Positions 19,348 through 28,581 of a DNA stretch of 64,000 bases are shown here, piece after piece; position 1 is the stretch's first letter; each line of letters opens with the position of its first letter. The stretch comes from an uncultured Anaerobiospirillum sp. (GTDB lineage Bacteria; Pseudomonadota; Gammaproteobacteria; Enterobacterales; Succinivibrionaceae), in contig CALXXU010000003.1 in the NCBI GenBank assembly GCA_944392765.1, forward strand, positions 1-64,000. The letters run 5' to 3'. The translations under genes and the position numbers were made by a program. The notes beneath the pieces are model-generated. The model worked only from the letters and a program-made list of their open reading frames with translations. It did no database searches and was not told the origin of the DNA.

Positions 19348-21114
19348 TTAGTGATTAGCGCCGTCAGTAGGCTCACCCTTGAGCGCACCCTGCAAAGCCT
19401 TTTGCAGCGCACCCTGAGGCAGCTCAGCCGACTCACCCGAAGCCTCAGCCTGCTCTAATTGAGCTTGCTCTTGAGCTTGCTCTTGAGCTTGCTCAAGCTG
19501 AGCTTGCTCGAACTGAGCCTGCTCTTGAGCTTGCTGGGCCTCGTAAGCGGCACGCTCTTGCTCATATTGCGCTTGCTGAGCCTCGTAGGCAGCGCGCTCG
19601 GCGGCCTCGGCCTCAGCTTGTGCCTTTAATTGAGCCTCATACTCGTCCTTAAACCAAGTAAGGTTACGAGCTTCCATAATGATGTCACCGGCACGCTGGG
19701 CGTCGATGCCTAAATCTAACAGGTCGTCGATGGCTTGCTCGGCCAAGTCCTCTAAGGTCTTAATACCCTTGGCCACTAAGGCTAAAGCCAGCTCGGTGTC
19801 AATGCCGTGAACGCGCATTAACTCCTCACCGCCTTGATCCTTAAGCTCAGCCTCGTGCTTGGCGATTGCCTTGCGGGCGTTCTCTTGCAGAGCCGAAACC
19901 AGCTCCTCGTCTAAGCCTTCGATCGCTAAGAACTCTTCAGCTGGGACATAGGCTACTTCCTCTAAGGTGTGGAAGCCGGCGTCAGCTAAGACCTGAGCAA
20001 ATTCCTCGTCGATATCGAGGTTCTCAACAAAGAACTTGACCACCTGAGCATTCTCGGCCGCCAGCTCCTGCTCCATCGTGCTCTCAGCCTTAACCTGTAA
20101 GTTCCAGCCTAAGACCTGGGAGGCCAGGCGAACATTTTGACCATTGCGGCCAATGGCTAAAGCTAAGTTATCGTCGGCGACGGCGACATCGATCGAGTGG
20201 CTGTCATCGTTGATCACAATGCGCAGAACCTCGGCTGGCTCCATGGCATTGGTAACGTACTGGGCTAAGTTCTCATCCCAGAGCACAACGTCGATACGCT
20301 CGCCCGAGAGCTCATTGGATACAGCCATAACACGCGAGCCGCGCATACCGATGCAAGCACCACGTGGGTCAATGCGCTTATCCTTGGAGCGCACTGCAAT
20401 CTTGGCACGCGAACCAGGATCACGGGCCACGCCCATAATCTCGATCACATCTTGGCCGATTTCAGGTACTTCGATGCGGAAGAGCTCGGCTAAGAACTCT
20501 GGGGCAGTACGCGAGCACACCAGCTGTGGGCCCTTGCCCTCAGGCTTGATGTCGATTAAGAGTACGCGGATGCGATCACCACGGCCAAAGGACTCATGTG
20601 GAATCATTTGGTCACGGCGTAAGATACCCTCAGCGCCATTGCCTAAATCTAAGATCATGACCTCACGGCCTGGGCGCTTGACGGTGGCATTGACCACGTG
20701 GCCTAAGCGCTCACGCTGCTCGGCGATGAGCTGCTCGCGCTCAGCATTCTTAACGCGCTGCGAGAGCACCTGCTTGGCAGTCTGAATCGTGATACGGTCA
20801 AAGGACACCGAAGGGATTTCATCCTCAACGATATCGCCTGGCTCAATGCTCGGGTACTCCTCACGCGCGGCCGCTAGCGAAATTTCTTGGACCGGATTAT
20901 CCAAAGGACCGTCGGTATCAACTACAGTCCAGCGGCGATAGGTGGTGTAATTACCCTCGCGTGGATCGATTTCGACGCGCACGTCGATATCGATTGGGGA
21001 CTTCTTCTTAGTAGCCGTAGCTAACGCCGTTTCCAAAGCCTCGAAAATCTTCTCCTTTGGAATGGCGCGCTCATTGGAGAGCGCCTCGGCTATCGCAATG
21101 ATTTCCTTACCCAT
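19348..21114 (-). CDS. nusA: transcription termination/antitermination factor NusA with Gln/Ala-rich tail
   Basis: RNA-polymerase-associated factor controlling pausing, termination and antitermination. Order: RNAP-binding N-terminal domain (about 1-130), S1 domain, two KH domains (IGMRGSRV and [13 protein letters not shown] are visible), then two helix-hairpin-helix acidic repeats (about 365-495), as in gammaproteobacterial NusA. Unusually, about 90 residues follow, dominated by Ala, Gln and Glu ([20 protein letters not shown]), predicted helical or disordered, giving 588 residues against 495 in E. coli. It lies between rimP and infB in the conserved operon. Confidence 0.96.
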   Translation of the reverse strand: MGKEIIAIAEALSNERAIPKEKIFEALETALATATKKKSPIDIDVRVEIDPREGNYTTYRRWTVVDTDGPLDNPVQEISLAAAREEYPSIEPGDIVEDEIPSVSFDRITIQTAKQVLSQRVKNAEREQLIAEQRERLGHVVNATVKRPGREVMILDLGNGAEGILRRDQMIPHESFGRGDRIRVLLIDIKPEGKGPQLVCSRTAPEFLAELFRIEVPEIGQDVIEIMGVARDPGSRAKIAVRSKDKRIDPRGACIGMRGSRVMAVSNELSGERIDVVLWDENLAQYVTNAMEPAEVLRIVINDDSHSIDVAVADDNLALAIGRNGQNVRLASQVLGWNLQVKAESTMEQELAAENAQVVKFFVENLDIDEEFAQVLADAGFHTLEEVAYVPAEEFLAIEGLDEELVSALQENARKAIAKHEAELKDQGGEELMRVHGIDTELALALVAKGIKTLEDLAEQAIDDLLDLGIDAQRAGDIIMEARNLTWFKDEYEAQLKAQAEAEAAERAAYEAQQAQYEQERAAYEAQQAQEQAQFEQAQLEQAQEQAQEQAQLEQAEASGESAELPQGALQKALQGALKGEPTDGANH

Positions 21115-21150
21115 TTGGTCAAACCTCTAATGGATGCCGCAGCATCTCTC

Positions 21151-21630
21151 CTATAACAAAGACGAAAAATCAGGCACGATGCGCGCAAGCGCGATATTCT
21201 CGTAAGCGACCACCATGTCCTTATTGGCACTCTTATCGTGCACCGTGACCGAGCCATCGGCGTCCACGGCGATAAGTGGTCCTTGCAGCTTCTTACGATT
21301 TTCCGAGGCCATCTTTAAGGTTAAGGTTACCTCTTGGCCTACGCTCTCACGCAGCTGCTCTTGGGTAAACAAAATACGGTCAAGGCCAGGGGACGACACC
21401 TCAAGGATGTAGGCTGGTTCAATGAGATCGGCGCTATCTAACAGAGGCGAGAGCGCATTGGTGATTTCACCGCAAGCATCGGCATCAACGCCGTTGTCAC
21501 CCTCAATAAAGATCTGCAAGTGGGCAGTGGAGCTACCTTGGCGGTAGCGTAAACCCCACAAAGTAAGGCCATAGGACGCGACAATCGGCGCGACCAGCTC
21601 ATGAAGCTTTTGTTCTAAACTTCCAGCCAT
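21151..21630 (-). CDS. rimP: ribosome maturation factor RimP
   Basis: Needed for 30S subunit maturation. 159 residues, about standard. The central EVSSPGLDRILF motif is diagnostic. GGAG lies 5 nt before the ATG. It is the first gene of the rimP-nusA-infB-rbfA operon; nusA starts 36 nt downstream of its stop. Upstream is a long leader with serial terminator-like structures. The metY tRNA gene that precedes rimP in E. coli is absent. Confidence 0.95.
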   Translation of the reverse strand: MAGSLEQKLHELVAPIVASYGLTLWGLRYRQGSSTAHLQIFIEGDNGVDADACGEITNALSPLLDSADLIEPAYILEVSSPGLDRILFTQEQLRESVGQEVTLTLKMASENRKKLQGPLIAVDADGSVTVHDKSANKDMVVAYENIALARIVPDFSSLL

Positions 21631-21713
21631 TCATACTCCATAAAACAGCAAGGGGCCCCTCCCCTTGACCTAACAAAACCCAACTGCCTGAGTGCACCTC
21701 ACGGCTGCGCCAT

Positions 21714-21845
21714 AAAAAGGCCTCGCCCTGAACAAGGCAGAGCCATAAAAAGGCCACGCCGTGCACAAGGCTGCGCCATAAAAAAGGCTGCGCCATGCGG
21801 CCAAATTTCAGGCATAAAAAAAGCCCCGATTATGGGGCTTCTTTT
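21714..21845 (-). terminator. serial terminator-like hairpins in the rimP operon leader
   Basis: Read on the minus strand, the leader meets a strong intrinsic terminator first: stem AAGCCCC/GGGGCTT at 21821-21840, U-run at 21816-21822. Three related units then repeat every 33-36 nt, each a GGC...GCC-type imperfect hairpin followed by T5-T6 and ATGGC (T-runs at 21780-21785, 21747-21751 and 21714-21718). The clearest repeat hairpin is 21719-21744. rimP starts about 85 nt further on. The arrangement suggests transcription attenuation of a nusA-containing operon. Confidence 0.65.
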
Positions 21846-22040
21846 CAAATAAAGCTGCACCTTTTGCTGCCAAGAAAGCACTGAGCTGACGCTCAGCGTG
21901 CGCTTAAGCGTTACGCTTGTACCTTTGAGGCAGCACGTCATCGGGCGATGACGTAGTAGGCAAACTACCATGATCTCAGCACCGTACCGCAACAAGGTTT
22001 AACGCCCCTTGTCTGAGGCCAGGTGCCAAAATTTGGCTCA

Positions 22041-22069
22041 TTTATACCAAAATCGTCCCCCTAAGGCAA
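22041..22069 (-). promoter_or_regulatory. sigma70-type promoter for the rimP-nusA-infB-rbfA operon
   Basis: On the minus strand: TTGCCT (22069-22064), 17-bp spacer, TATAAA (22046-22041). It gives a leader of about 400 nt before rimP. That leader contains two GC-rich stem-loops (around GTCATCGCCCGATGAC and GCTGAGCGTCAGCTCAG) ahead of the terminator series. Confidence 0.6.
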
Positions 22070-22317
22070 GCCCAATGGGCCTTAAAAAGCGGAAAATAAG
22101 GCCGTGCCACGCAAAAATTCAATCTCTGCCCCAATTGCGCGCGTCAAAGGCGTTTCCTAACAAAAGTTGAGCTAGAGCTCTAACCTAGATTTAACGAAAA
22201 GCTGATACGCTTGCGCTTTAATAACAAGCACCAAGCAAATTCTATCTAACTATGAGCGCTCTGCAACCGTACCCGGCGCGTGACCTCAGCTTGGTTCAAG
22301 CAATCTACTTTCGCTTC

Positions 22318-23967
22318 ATGAAGAAACTTGGAATCATCAAAAGCCTCTACGTCGGCTTTAGCGTCTTAATTTCCCTGATGTTGGTGATCACTGCGATCGC
22401 CGTCGTCAAAGTCGCCACGATTGACACGACGTTAACCAACATTAACGAGAATTATGCGGTCAAGCAGCGCCAAGCCATTAACTTACGTGGTGCGGTGCAT
22501 GACAGCTCAATTGCCCTGCGCGATGTGCTCTTGGCGCCTAATCCGGATCAACGCAAACAGCATATCAATACGCTCACCGCGCTCGACCAAGAATACGATC
22601 GGGTGCGTCAGCAACTAGATCAAATCTTTGCCAACGATCAAGCCGCCCATAGCGACCACGAGCGAGAGCTTTATAACGCCATTGTTGATGTGGAACAGCG
22701 CACCCGTGCCTCCCAAGAGCAGGTGGTCTCTTTAGCCCAACATCTGCGCGCCGGAGCCGCCAAGCAAGAGCTGGTCTTAACCACTGCCGGGCTCTATGAA
22801 GAATGGCTTAACGACATCAACGCCTTTATCAAATATCAAGAGTCCACTTCACAAAACTGTGTCACCTTTGTGGGGGACGCCACCTCTGAGCTGCTCCACA
22901 TTATGATTGGCACGACCATTCTCAGCGTCATCATTGGCGGGGTCGTAGGCCTGAGCATTATCGATAAGATCAAGCGTATTATCGGCGGCTCGCCCGAGAA
23001 GACGATCAAGGTCATCAACCAATTTGCGCGCGGCGATCTCACGGTACGCATCAAGACCAAATACCCTGGCTCGATTGCCGACGATATCAACCAGATGGCG
23101 GAGCAATTATCGAGCGTGATGCGCAAGGTCCGTGACGTCACGACCGACCTGAGCCACTCTTCGGCGACCTTATCTGACTTCACCAACGACAACAATGCCT
23201 TAACCCAGCGCCAGCAAGAAGAAACGCAGCACGGCGGCACCAGCATTGAGACCCTAATGAGCGGAGTGAATAACGTCGCTGCCTTGGCCGACAGTGCACG
23301 CGACAGCACCAATTTGGCCCAGCAAGAAAGCCAAAACGGCAACGCGGAAGTGCAGACCACGATTGACTACATCAACAATTTAGCCCAGCAAGTGGATCAG
23401 GTGTCGGAGGTTATCAGCAAGCTCAGCTCCGACTCCAAGGAAATCAGCAAGGTGGTGCAGATCATCGCGGAGATCGCTGAGCAAACCAATCTCTTAGCCT
23501 TAAATGCCGCAATTGAGGCGGCCCGTGCCGGTGAGCATGGTCGCGGCTTTGCGGTGGTCGCCGACGAAGTGCGCGCCCTCGCAGGCCGCACCAAGGAGTC
23601 GACCAATGGCATTATTGAGCTCATCAAGTCCAATCAAGAGCACACCCGCCGCGCGGTCGAGGCGATGAATATCAGCCGTGAGCATGCCGCACTCTCGGTA
23701 GAGCAGGCACAAAAGGCGGGCACCTCGCTTAATATCATCACCCAGTCGGTCACCGACATCAACGCGCAAAACTTGGAGATTTCACAGGCAGCGCGCGAGC
23801 AAAGCGGGATCTTAAGCGGCGTCAACTCGTCCTTTAACCAGATCAACGAGATGGCCGAAAAGAATCGTGACACCTCAGCCAATATGGCCGAGTTAGCACA
23901 AAACCTCACCCACGAGGCCAAACACCTAGAGCAGCTGATCGCCACCTTCAAGGTCAACCCAGCTTAA
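22318..23967 (+). CDS. methyl-accepting chemotaxis protein (tandem copy 1)
   Basis: Transmembrane chemoreceptor of 549 residues. Parts: first membrane helix (about 9-32), a four-helix-bundle type periplasmic domain (about 33-185), second helix (about 193-213), HAMP, then the signalling coiled coil with hairpin tip [18 protein letters not shown] and [18 protein letters not shown]. The frame is open 22 codons further upstream. I start at [17 protein letters not shown] because the neighbouring paralogue starts at the matching position. No clear Shine-Dalgarno was found at either site. Strong identity to the next gene indicates a tandem duplication, with most differences in the periplasmic sensor. 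Confidence 0.93.
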   Translation: MKKLGIIKSLYVGFSVLISLMLVITAIAVVKVATIDTTLTNINENYAVKQRQAINLRGAVHDSSIALRDVLLAPNPDQRKQHINTLTALDQEYDRVRQQLDQIFANDQAAHSDHERELYNAIVDVEQRTRASQEQVVSLAQHLRAGAAKQELVLTTAGLYEEWLNDINAFIKYQESTSQNCVTFVGDATSELLHIMIGTTILSVIIGGVVGLSIIDKIKRIIGGSPEKTIKVINQFARGDLTVRIKTKYPGSIADDINQMAEQLSSVMRKVRDVTTDLSHSSATLSDFTNDNNALTQRQQEETQHGGTSIETLMSGVNNVAALADSARDSTNLAQQESQNGNAEVQTTIDYINNLAQQVDQVSEVISKLSSDSKEISKVVQIIAEIAEQTNLLALNAAIEAARAGEHGRGFAVVADEVRALAGRTKESTNGIIELIKSNQEHTRRAVEAMNISREHAALSVEQAQKAGTSLNIITQSVTDINAQNLEISQAAREQSGILSGVNSSFNQINEMAEKNRDTSANMAELAQNLTHEAKHLEQLIATFKVNPA

Positions 23968-23988
23968 GGCCGATAAACCAGCCCCACG

Positions 23989-24023
23989 AAGGCCCGCACG
24001 TTTTACCGTGCGGGCCTTTGTTT
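23989..24023 (+). terminator. rho-independent terminator
   Basis: A 12-bp perfect stem AAGGCCCGCACG/CGTGCGGGCCTT, 6-nt loop, then TGTTTTT. It ends the first tandem chemoreceptor gene. Confidence 0.9.
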
Positions 24024-24553
24024 TTCAGCCCCGCCCCAATTCTCAGCTCCCAACCAAGCGCACTCAAGTCCGCGCCCCGCTCGGAGCTAACGTCCCTCAG
24101 TACCAGCACTACGCTCCGGCCTCTAGAATCCGTGTTGTCTGCTAACACCAGAGGCACGGCCGCATGTGCCGCTCAATCAGCTTGCTCCGCGCTTTGGGCA
24201 TAGCTACGCTCATCATCACCAATTTAGCGCAAGGCCGGTGGCCAATTAAGGCTCAAACCAAGCGTGCTCAAGCCCACCCACCGCCGCCTTGGGGGCAGCG
24301 CCAATCACTCTGAGCACACTGCAATGGAGCAACGCTCACGGCCCGCAAAAGTAGCAATTGGAGAAAAATTTGCATTTAGGCCCCAATTGCGCGCAATGAG
24401 TTGGCGCATAATGGGAAGGGCTGCGCGGCAGCTTACTTCAAGACAATTGAGAACTAAAACACAAGCTTAGACACCAAAGCCAAGCATAAGACGTAGGATC
24501 TCTAGACCGTACGCCCTGCTTGGTCAGAGCAAATTAGGGGGTTACGCTTTTTT
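24024..24553. other. intergenic flank shared between the two tandem chemoreceptors
   Basis: No gene is supported. Pieces around 24150-24330 (for example GGCCGCA-GTGC-GCTCAATC and CAGCCCACCCACC-like strings) recur in the same order at about 26350-26490 after the second copy. The duplication unit therefore included downstream DNA. The promoter of copy 2 should lie near 24430-24540 but I could not fix it. Confidence 0.45.
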
Positions 24554-26197
24554 ATGCAGAAACTGGGAATCATCAAAAGCCTGTATGTGGGCTTTAGCGT
24601 CTTAATCGCCCTAATGCTGATAATCACCGCGATCGCCCTCGTCAAGGTCTCCTCGATCGACTCGGCCTTAACCAACGTCAATGAGAACTTCGCGGTCAAG
24701 CAGCGCCAAGCAATTAACTTCCGTGGTGCGGTGCACGATAGCTCCATTGCTATGCGCGATATCCTGTTAGCTCCCAATGCGCAAGAGCGTCAAACCCATA
24801 TCAATAAGCTCGATCAGCTGACCCAAGACTACGATCGTGCGCGTAATCGCATGGATCAGATCTTTGCTACCGACCGTGCCATCCACACCGCACGTGAGCG
24901 CGAGCTCTACAACGCGATTTTGGACGTAGAAAAGCGTACTCGAGCCTCCAAGGATAAAGTCTTAGCATTAGTGAACCAAAATCGCATTGATACGGCACGC
25001 CAAGAGGTAGTTTCCACTACCGCAGATCTCTATGTGGAGTGGCTCGCTGACATCAACGCCTTTATTGATTACGAAGAGGCCAATTCGCAAAACGGCGTCA
25101 CCTACGTGCGCAGCTCCACCTCCTCACTTCTTTACATCATGATCGGCGCGGCCATTCTCAGCGTCATCATCGGTGCGGTCGTAGGCCTGGGCATTATTGA
25201 TAAGATCAAGCGCATCATTGGTGGTAATCCTGAGGACGCCATTAAGGTTATCAACCAATTTGCGCGCGGTGATCTCACGGTTCGCGTCAATACCAAGTAC
25301 CAAGACTCGATTATGGATGACATCAACAAGATGGCCGAGCAGCTCTCCAGCGTAATGCGCAAGGTTCGTGATGTCACCACCAACTTAAGCGAGTCGTCGG
25401 TCACCCTGTCTGACTTCACCAACGACAACAATGCCTTAAGCCAGCGCCAGCAAGAGGAAACGCAGCGTGGTGGCACCAACATTGAGACCTTAATGGCCGG
25501 TGTTTCCAACGTCGCATCCCTGGCAGACAGCGCCCTGCACAGCACTGACTTAGCCCAGCAAGAGAGTGAGAACGGCAATAACGAAGTTCAGACCACGATT
25601 GACTACATCAACAACTTAGCCCAGCAGGTGGATCAAGTCTCGGAGATTATTGTCAAGCTCGACTCTGACTCCAAGGAAATCGGCAAGGTGGTACAGATCA
25701 TCGCCGAGATTGCCGAGCAAACCAATCTCTTAGCTTTGAATGCCGCGATTGAGGCCGCCCGTGCCGGTGAGCATGGCCGTGGCTTTGCCGTGGTCGCCGA
25801 CGAAGTTCGTGCCCTGGCAGGTCGCACCAAGGACTCGACCAATGGCATTATTGACCTGATTAAGTCCAACCAAGATCACACCAAGCGCGCCGTTGAGGCG
25901 ATGAATATCAGCCGCGAGCAAGCTGCGCTCTCGGTTGAGCAAGCCCAGAAGGCCGGTACTTCGCTTAACATCATCACCAAGTCGGTCAGCGACATCAACA
26001 CGCAAAACTCGGAGATTTCGTCGGCTGCCCGCGAGCAAAGCGGAATGTTAAGTGGCGTCAGCTCGTCCTTTAGCCACATCAACGAGATGGCTGAGAAGAA
26101 TCGTGATACCTCTGCCAATATGGCTGAGCTGGCGCAAGACTTAACCCAAGAGGCCAAGCACTTAGAGGAGCTGATCGCCACCTTTAAGGTCGACTAA
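24554..26197 (+). CDS. methyl-accepting chemotaxis protein (tandem copy 2)
   Basis: 547-residue paralogue of the preceding chemoreceptor with the same layout: N-terminal membrane helix, four-helix-bundle periplasmic domain, second helix at about 193-213, HAMP, signalling hairpin with [18 protein letters not shown]. The ATG start is preceded by a purine-rich AGGGGG at a rather long distance of about 14 nt. The cytoplasmic half is nearly identical to copy 1 while the periplasmic half has diverged, the usual pattern of ligand diversification. No CheR/CheB-binding pentapeptide is present at the C-terminus. Confidence 0.93.
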   Translation: MQKLGIIKSLYVGFSVLIALMLIITAIALVKVSSIDSALTNVNENFAVKQRQAINFRGAVHDSSIAMRDILLAPNAQERQTHINKLDQLTQDYDRARNRMDQIFATDRAIHTARERELYNAILDVEKRTRASKDKVLALVNQNRIDTARQEVVSTTADLYVEWLADINAFIDYEEANSQNGVTYVRSSTSSLLYIMIGAAILSVIIGAVVGLGIIDKIKRIIGGNPEDAIKVINQFARGDLTVRVNTKYQDSIMDDINKMAEQLSSVMRKVRDVTTNLSESSVTLSDFTNDNNALSQRQQEETQRGGTNIETLMAGVSNVASLADSALHSTDLAQQESENGNNEVQTTIDYINNLAQQVDQVSEIIVKLDSDSKEIGKVVQIIAEIAEQTNLLALNAAIEAARAGEHGRGFAVVADEVRALAGRTKDSTNGIIDLIKSNQDHTKRAVEAMNISREQAALSVEQAQKAGTSLNIITKSVSDINTQNSEISSAAREQSGMLSGVSSSFSHINEMAEKNRDTSANMAELAQDLTQEAKHLEELIATFKVD

Positions 26198-26221
26198 GCT
26201 TAAGGCCGCTTAAGCCCAAGC

Positions 26222-26258
26222 TAAGGCCCGCCCGGTACGCCGCGCGGGCCTTAGTTTT
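26222..26258 (+). terminator. rho-independent terminator
   Basis: Stem TAAGGCCCGC/GCGGGCCTTA with a 12-nt GC-rich loop that can extend the pairing, followed by GTTTTA. It resembles the terminator of the first tandem chemoreceptor and was probably duplicated with it. Confidence 0.8.
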
Positions 26259-26569
26259 ACCTGCAAGCCCGCTGCTCCACTACCAAGAAGGCCAACTGCG
26301 TCGAGGTAAGTGCGTGACGCGACCGGCTTGCTCAGGGGCAAAGACCAAGGGCGCGGCCGCAAGTGCAGCTCAATCGGACTGAGCCGCGTACCTGGCCCTG
26401 CGACCTCACGGCAATGAACCGCAAGTGCTGTGACCTATCAGGCTCCAACCAAGATCGGTACAGCCCACCCACCACCCCCTCCGCCGCCCATAGGGCTGCG
26501 CCAGAGATGACATGACCACTCCACGCGGCTGCTGGCTTACGCCCAGAGCCTGCACGGTCTTTGGGCGCC

Positions 26570-27001
26570 CTAGGTCTCAATGGCTTGGTAGAAACTTCGA
26601 GCTTTGCAGGTGCTAACGCCCAAATTAGCGCAGGCATCAGGCCCCTTAGTCTCTAGAAGGAAATGGTTTCAGCTTCGTGCGAGCTTGCGCCCAGAGCCTG
26701 CACGGTCTTTAGGCGCCCTAGTGATGGAGTTTAAAAGTTTTTAACGTGCCTGCTCGCCTCGTGAAGCCTAATTGGATGGCTTGTATCTACGGATTGTCCG
26801 GCAAATCGCCCCATCAGCACGGCGTTAAATACTTTTAAACTGGCTCACTAGGTCTCAATGGCTGGGTAAAAACTTCGAGCTTTGCAGGAGCTAACGCCCA
26901 AATTGAGCGCAGGCATCAGGCCCCTTAGTCTCTAGACGGAAATGGTTTCAGCTTCGTGCGAGCTTGCGCCCAGAGCCTGCACGGTCTTTAGGCGCCCCTA
27001 G
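26570..27001. repeat. 152-bp tandem duplication interrupted by an insertion
   Basis: Two near-identical copies, 26570-26721 and 26848-27001, each running from CTAGGTCTCAATGGC to GCACGGTCTTTAGGCGCC(C)CTAG. A partial third copy of the right end (GCCCAGAGCCTGCACGGTCTT) precedes them at 26541-26561. No gene is supported inside the unit. Confidence 0.85.
26722..26847. mobile_element. 126-bp MITE-like element with CTAG target duplication
   Basis: Inverted terminal repeats TGAtggAGTTTAAAAGT and the complement of ACTTTTAAACTggcTCA, with pairing continuing through TTTAACG / CGTTAAA. CTAG flanks both ends (26718-26721 and 26848-26851). The uninterrupted site GCGCCCTAGGTCTC exists in the first repeat junction at 26565-26578, giving a direct empty-site comparison. 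The element encodes no protein, so a transposase in trans would be needed. A CTAG duplication fits the YTAR targets known for IS5-type elements (inference). Confidence 0.75.
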
Positions 27002-27002
27002 T

Positions 27003-27222
27003 CTTACTGGCATGAAAGCTCTCGACCTGGCTTAACATCGGGCACGGGGTAAAGTCGCTAAAGACCTCATACTTGGTCAAGCCCCAAGCCCCGACCACTG
27101 CATCCAAGTACTGCTCTTTAACCACGCGTCACGATCAAAGGGTTGCTCAGCTGCCCCCAAGCATCAGCAAACTGCGCTAAGGCCTCAGCCCCCACAAAGT
27201 CCATGCCCAAATCAAGCGCCAT
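27003..27222 (-). pseudogene. iron-containing alcohol dehydrogenase, N-terminal remnant (frameshifted)
   Basis: From ATG at 27222 (GGGAG 9 nt upstream) the frame gives a family-III alcohol dehydrogenase start: F-V-G-A-E-A-L, then NPLIVTRG, then stop. Shifting frame by one base near 27127 continues the homology: VVKEQYLDAVVGAWGLTKYE, VFSDFTPCPMLSQVES, comparable to the usual LVKAG...YEVFDxVxPNPT of the family. Coding similarity ends at the 152-bp repeat block, and the nucleotide-binding and iron-binding regions are missing. A decayed, truncated gene. Confidence 0.65.
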
Positions 27223-27453
27223 AAGTCACATCTCCCAAAGCCTAATGACAGATTCCATTATAGGGGCGGTCCGGCCCACTTGAGAGCAAGCTGGGCTTGG
27301 TTGATGCGCGGATTGCGGCCTAGATCGCTGAAATGGCACCCCGTCAGTGTGCCCCAGGACCAAGATAGCGGTAAACTTTAGATAGTCCTAAGTCAGATAT
27401 CCTGATTATGGCCCAATTGGCCCTAGGCCCCGTCTTGCAGCTGAGGTAATCCT

Positions 27454-28362
27454 ATGCCAGATTTTCGCCTGAAAGTGTTTTACGCCGCAGCCAAGAATCT
27501 GTCCTTTAGCAAGGCTGCCCAAGAACTCTATATCACCCAACCAGCAGTCACACGCCATATCCGTACCTTAGAAGAAGAGTACGACGTGCTGCTCTTTGAG
27601 CGCCAAGGCAATAAGATTGCCCTGACTCAAGCGGGGCAAATCATGCTCGAGCATGTCGAGACCATCTTAGGTGAGTACCAAAACCTCTCCTATGCGATGC
27701 ATCTCTTGAGCAATAAACATGTGGGCTCATTACGGCTGGGGGCGAGCTCCACGATTGCCCAATACGTGATTGCCCCCTACCTCGCGTCCTTTTTGACCTA
27801 CTTTCCCGACGCTGAGGTCTCGCTTATCAACGGCAATTCACGCGAGATTGAGCGCGCCCTGACCAACCACGATATCGATCTGGGCATGGTCGAGGGCATC
27901 ACGCGCCAGCCGACCTTAAGCTACAGCGCCTTTTTAACCGATGAGCTGATCGTCCTCACCGGCGCCCATCATAAGCTGGCACAGCGCGGCACGATCAGCA
28001 TCGAGGAGTTCAAACAGCTCCCATTAGTGCTGCGTGAGCGCGGTTCAGGTACGCTCGAAGCCATTGAGCACGATCTCAATCACCACAAGATCCGCCTGAG
28101 CGACCTCAATATTCGCCTCTTCTTAGGCAGTACCGAAGCCATCAAGCGTTTTGTCCAAAACTCGCAGGCTCTGTGTATCATCTCACGCGCCGCGATCACG
28201 CACGAACTTCAAGCTGGCCTGCTCACCGAGCTTAAGATCGATGGCCTAACCTTTAAGCGCTGCTTTAGCTTTGTCCAAGGACCAGGCCCGCAAACGCCGC
28301 TGACCGCCCGCTTTATCGAATTTGTGCAAGAGAGCATCGCCGAAGAGCAAGCCACGGCCTAG
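27454..28362 (+). CDS. LysR-family transcriptional regulator (CysB/YeiE-like)
   Basis: DNA-binding regulator with a winged helix-turn-helix at residues 1-60 (NLSFSKAAQELYITQPAVTRHIRTLEEEY) and a two-lobed substrate-binding domain (about 90-295). GAGG lies 7 nt before the ATG. A YeiH-type transporter gene follows 220 bp downstream on the same strand, behind a palindromic operator. In enterobacteria yeiE and yeiH are neighbours, so this is a likely counterpart controlling yeiH. The effector is unknown; sulfite is the proposed YeiE ligand in enterics (from knowledge, not from this sequence). Its last codons and stop are partly repeated just downstream (28345-28377). Confidence 0.9.
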   Translation: MPDFRLKVFYAAAKNLSFSKAAQELYITQPAVTRHIRTLEEEYDVLLFERQGNKIALTQAGQIMLEHVETILGEYQNLSYAMHLLSNKHVGSLRLGASSTIAQYVIAPYLASFLTYFPDAEVSLINGNSREIERALTNHDIDLGMVEGITRQPTLSYSAFLTDELIVLTGAHHKLAQRGTISIEEFKQLPLVLRERGSGTLEAIEHDLNHHKIRLSDLNIRLFLGSTEAIKRFVQNSQALCIISRAAITHELQAGLLTELKIDGLTFKRCFSFVQGPGPQTPLTARFIEFVQESIAEEQATA

Positions 28363-28457
28363 ACGGAGCAAGCCTAGAGAGCAACAGACTCTGAGCGCGC
28401 GACTCAGCGCGCGCTAATCAGGGAGTGCGACTCAGAGCACGCGCTCCTCACCAATGC

Positions 28458-28489
28458 TTGGTTATCACCTTATAACCAATGGTTATAAT
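28458..28489 (+). promoter_or_regulatory. palindromic LysR-type operator with -10 element upstream of yeiH
   Basis: A perfect 19-bp palindrome TTATAACCA-A-TGGTTATAA (28470-28488) overlaps a TATAAT -10 hexamer (28484-28489). An upstream half, TTGGTTAT (28458-28465), pairs with ATAACCAA (28472-28479). No good -35 is present, as expected of an activated promoter. A 7-bp hairpin ACGCCTG/CAGGCGT (28510-28530) lies in the leader before the gene. Confidence 0.65.
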
Positions 28490-28581
28490 AGATAGCAAAA
28501 AACCATTCGACGCCTGTCTTTATCAGGCGTATCTTAGCCCGCGACATTAGGAATCACCCCCTTTAGTTGCGGGAGCTATCA

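Noticed and set aside
21699..21995. 98-codon minus-strand frame with an 11-residue repeat before rimP
   Set aside because: The repeat comes from the 33-nt terminator-like units, whose T-runs and hairpins explain the pattern; no ribosome site at its start.
23969..23976. GCCGATAA resembling a flagellar sigma28 -10 element after the first tandem chemoreceptor
   Set aside because: No TAAA-type -35 at the proper distance, and it lies just before a terminator rather than before a gene. No convincing sigma28 site was found before any of the three chemoreceptors.
26332..26637. 101-codon minus-strand frame in the duplicated region
   Set aside because: It spans the tandem repeat unit and its residues show no family resemblance; not a transposase fragment.
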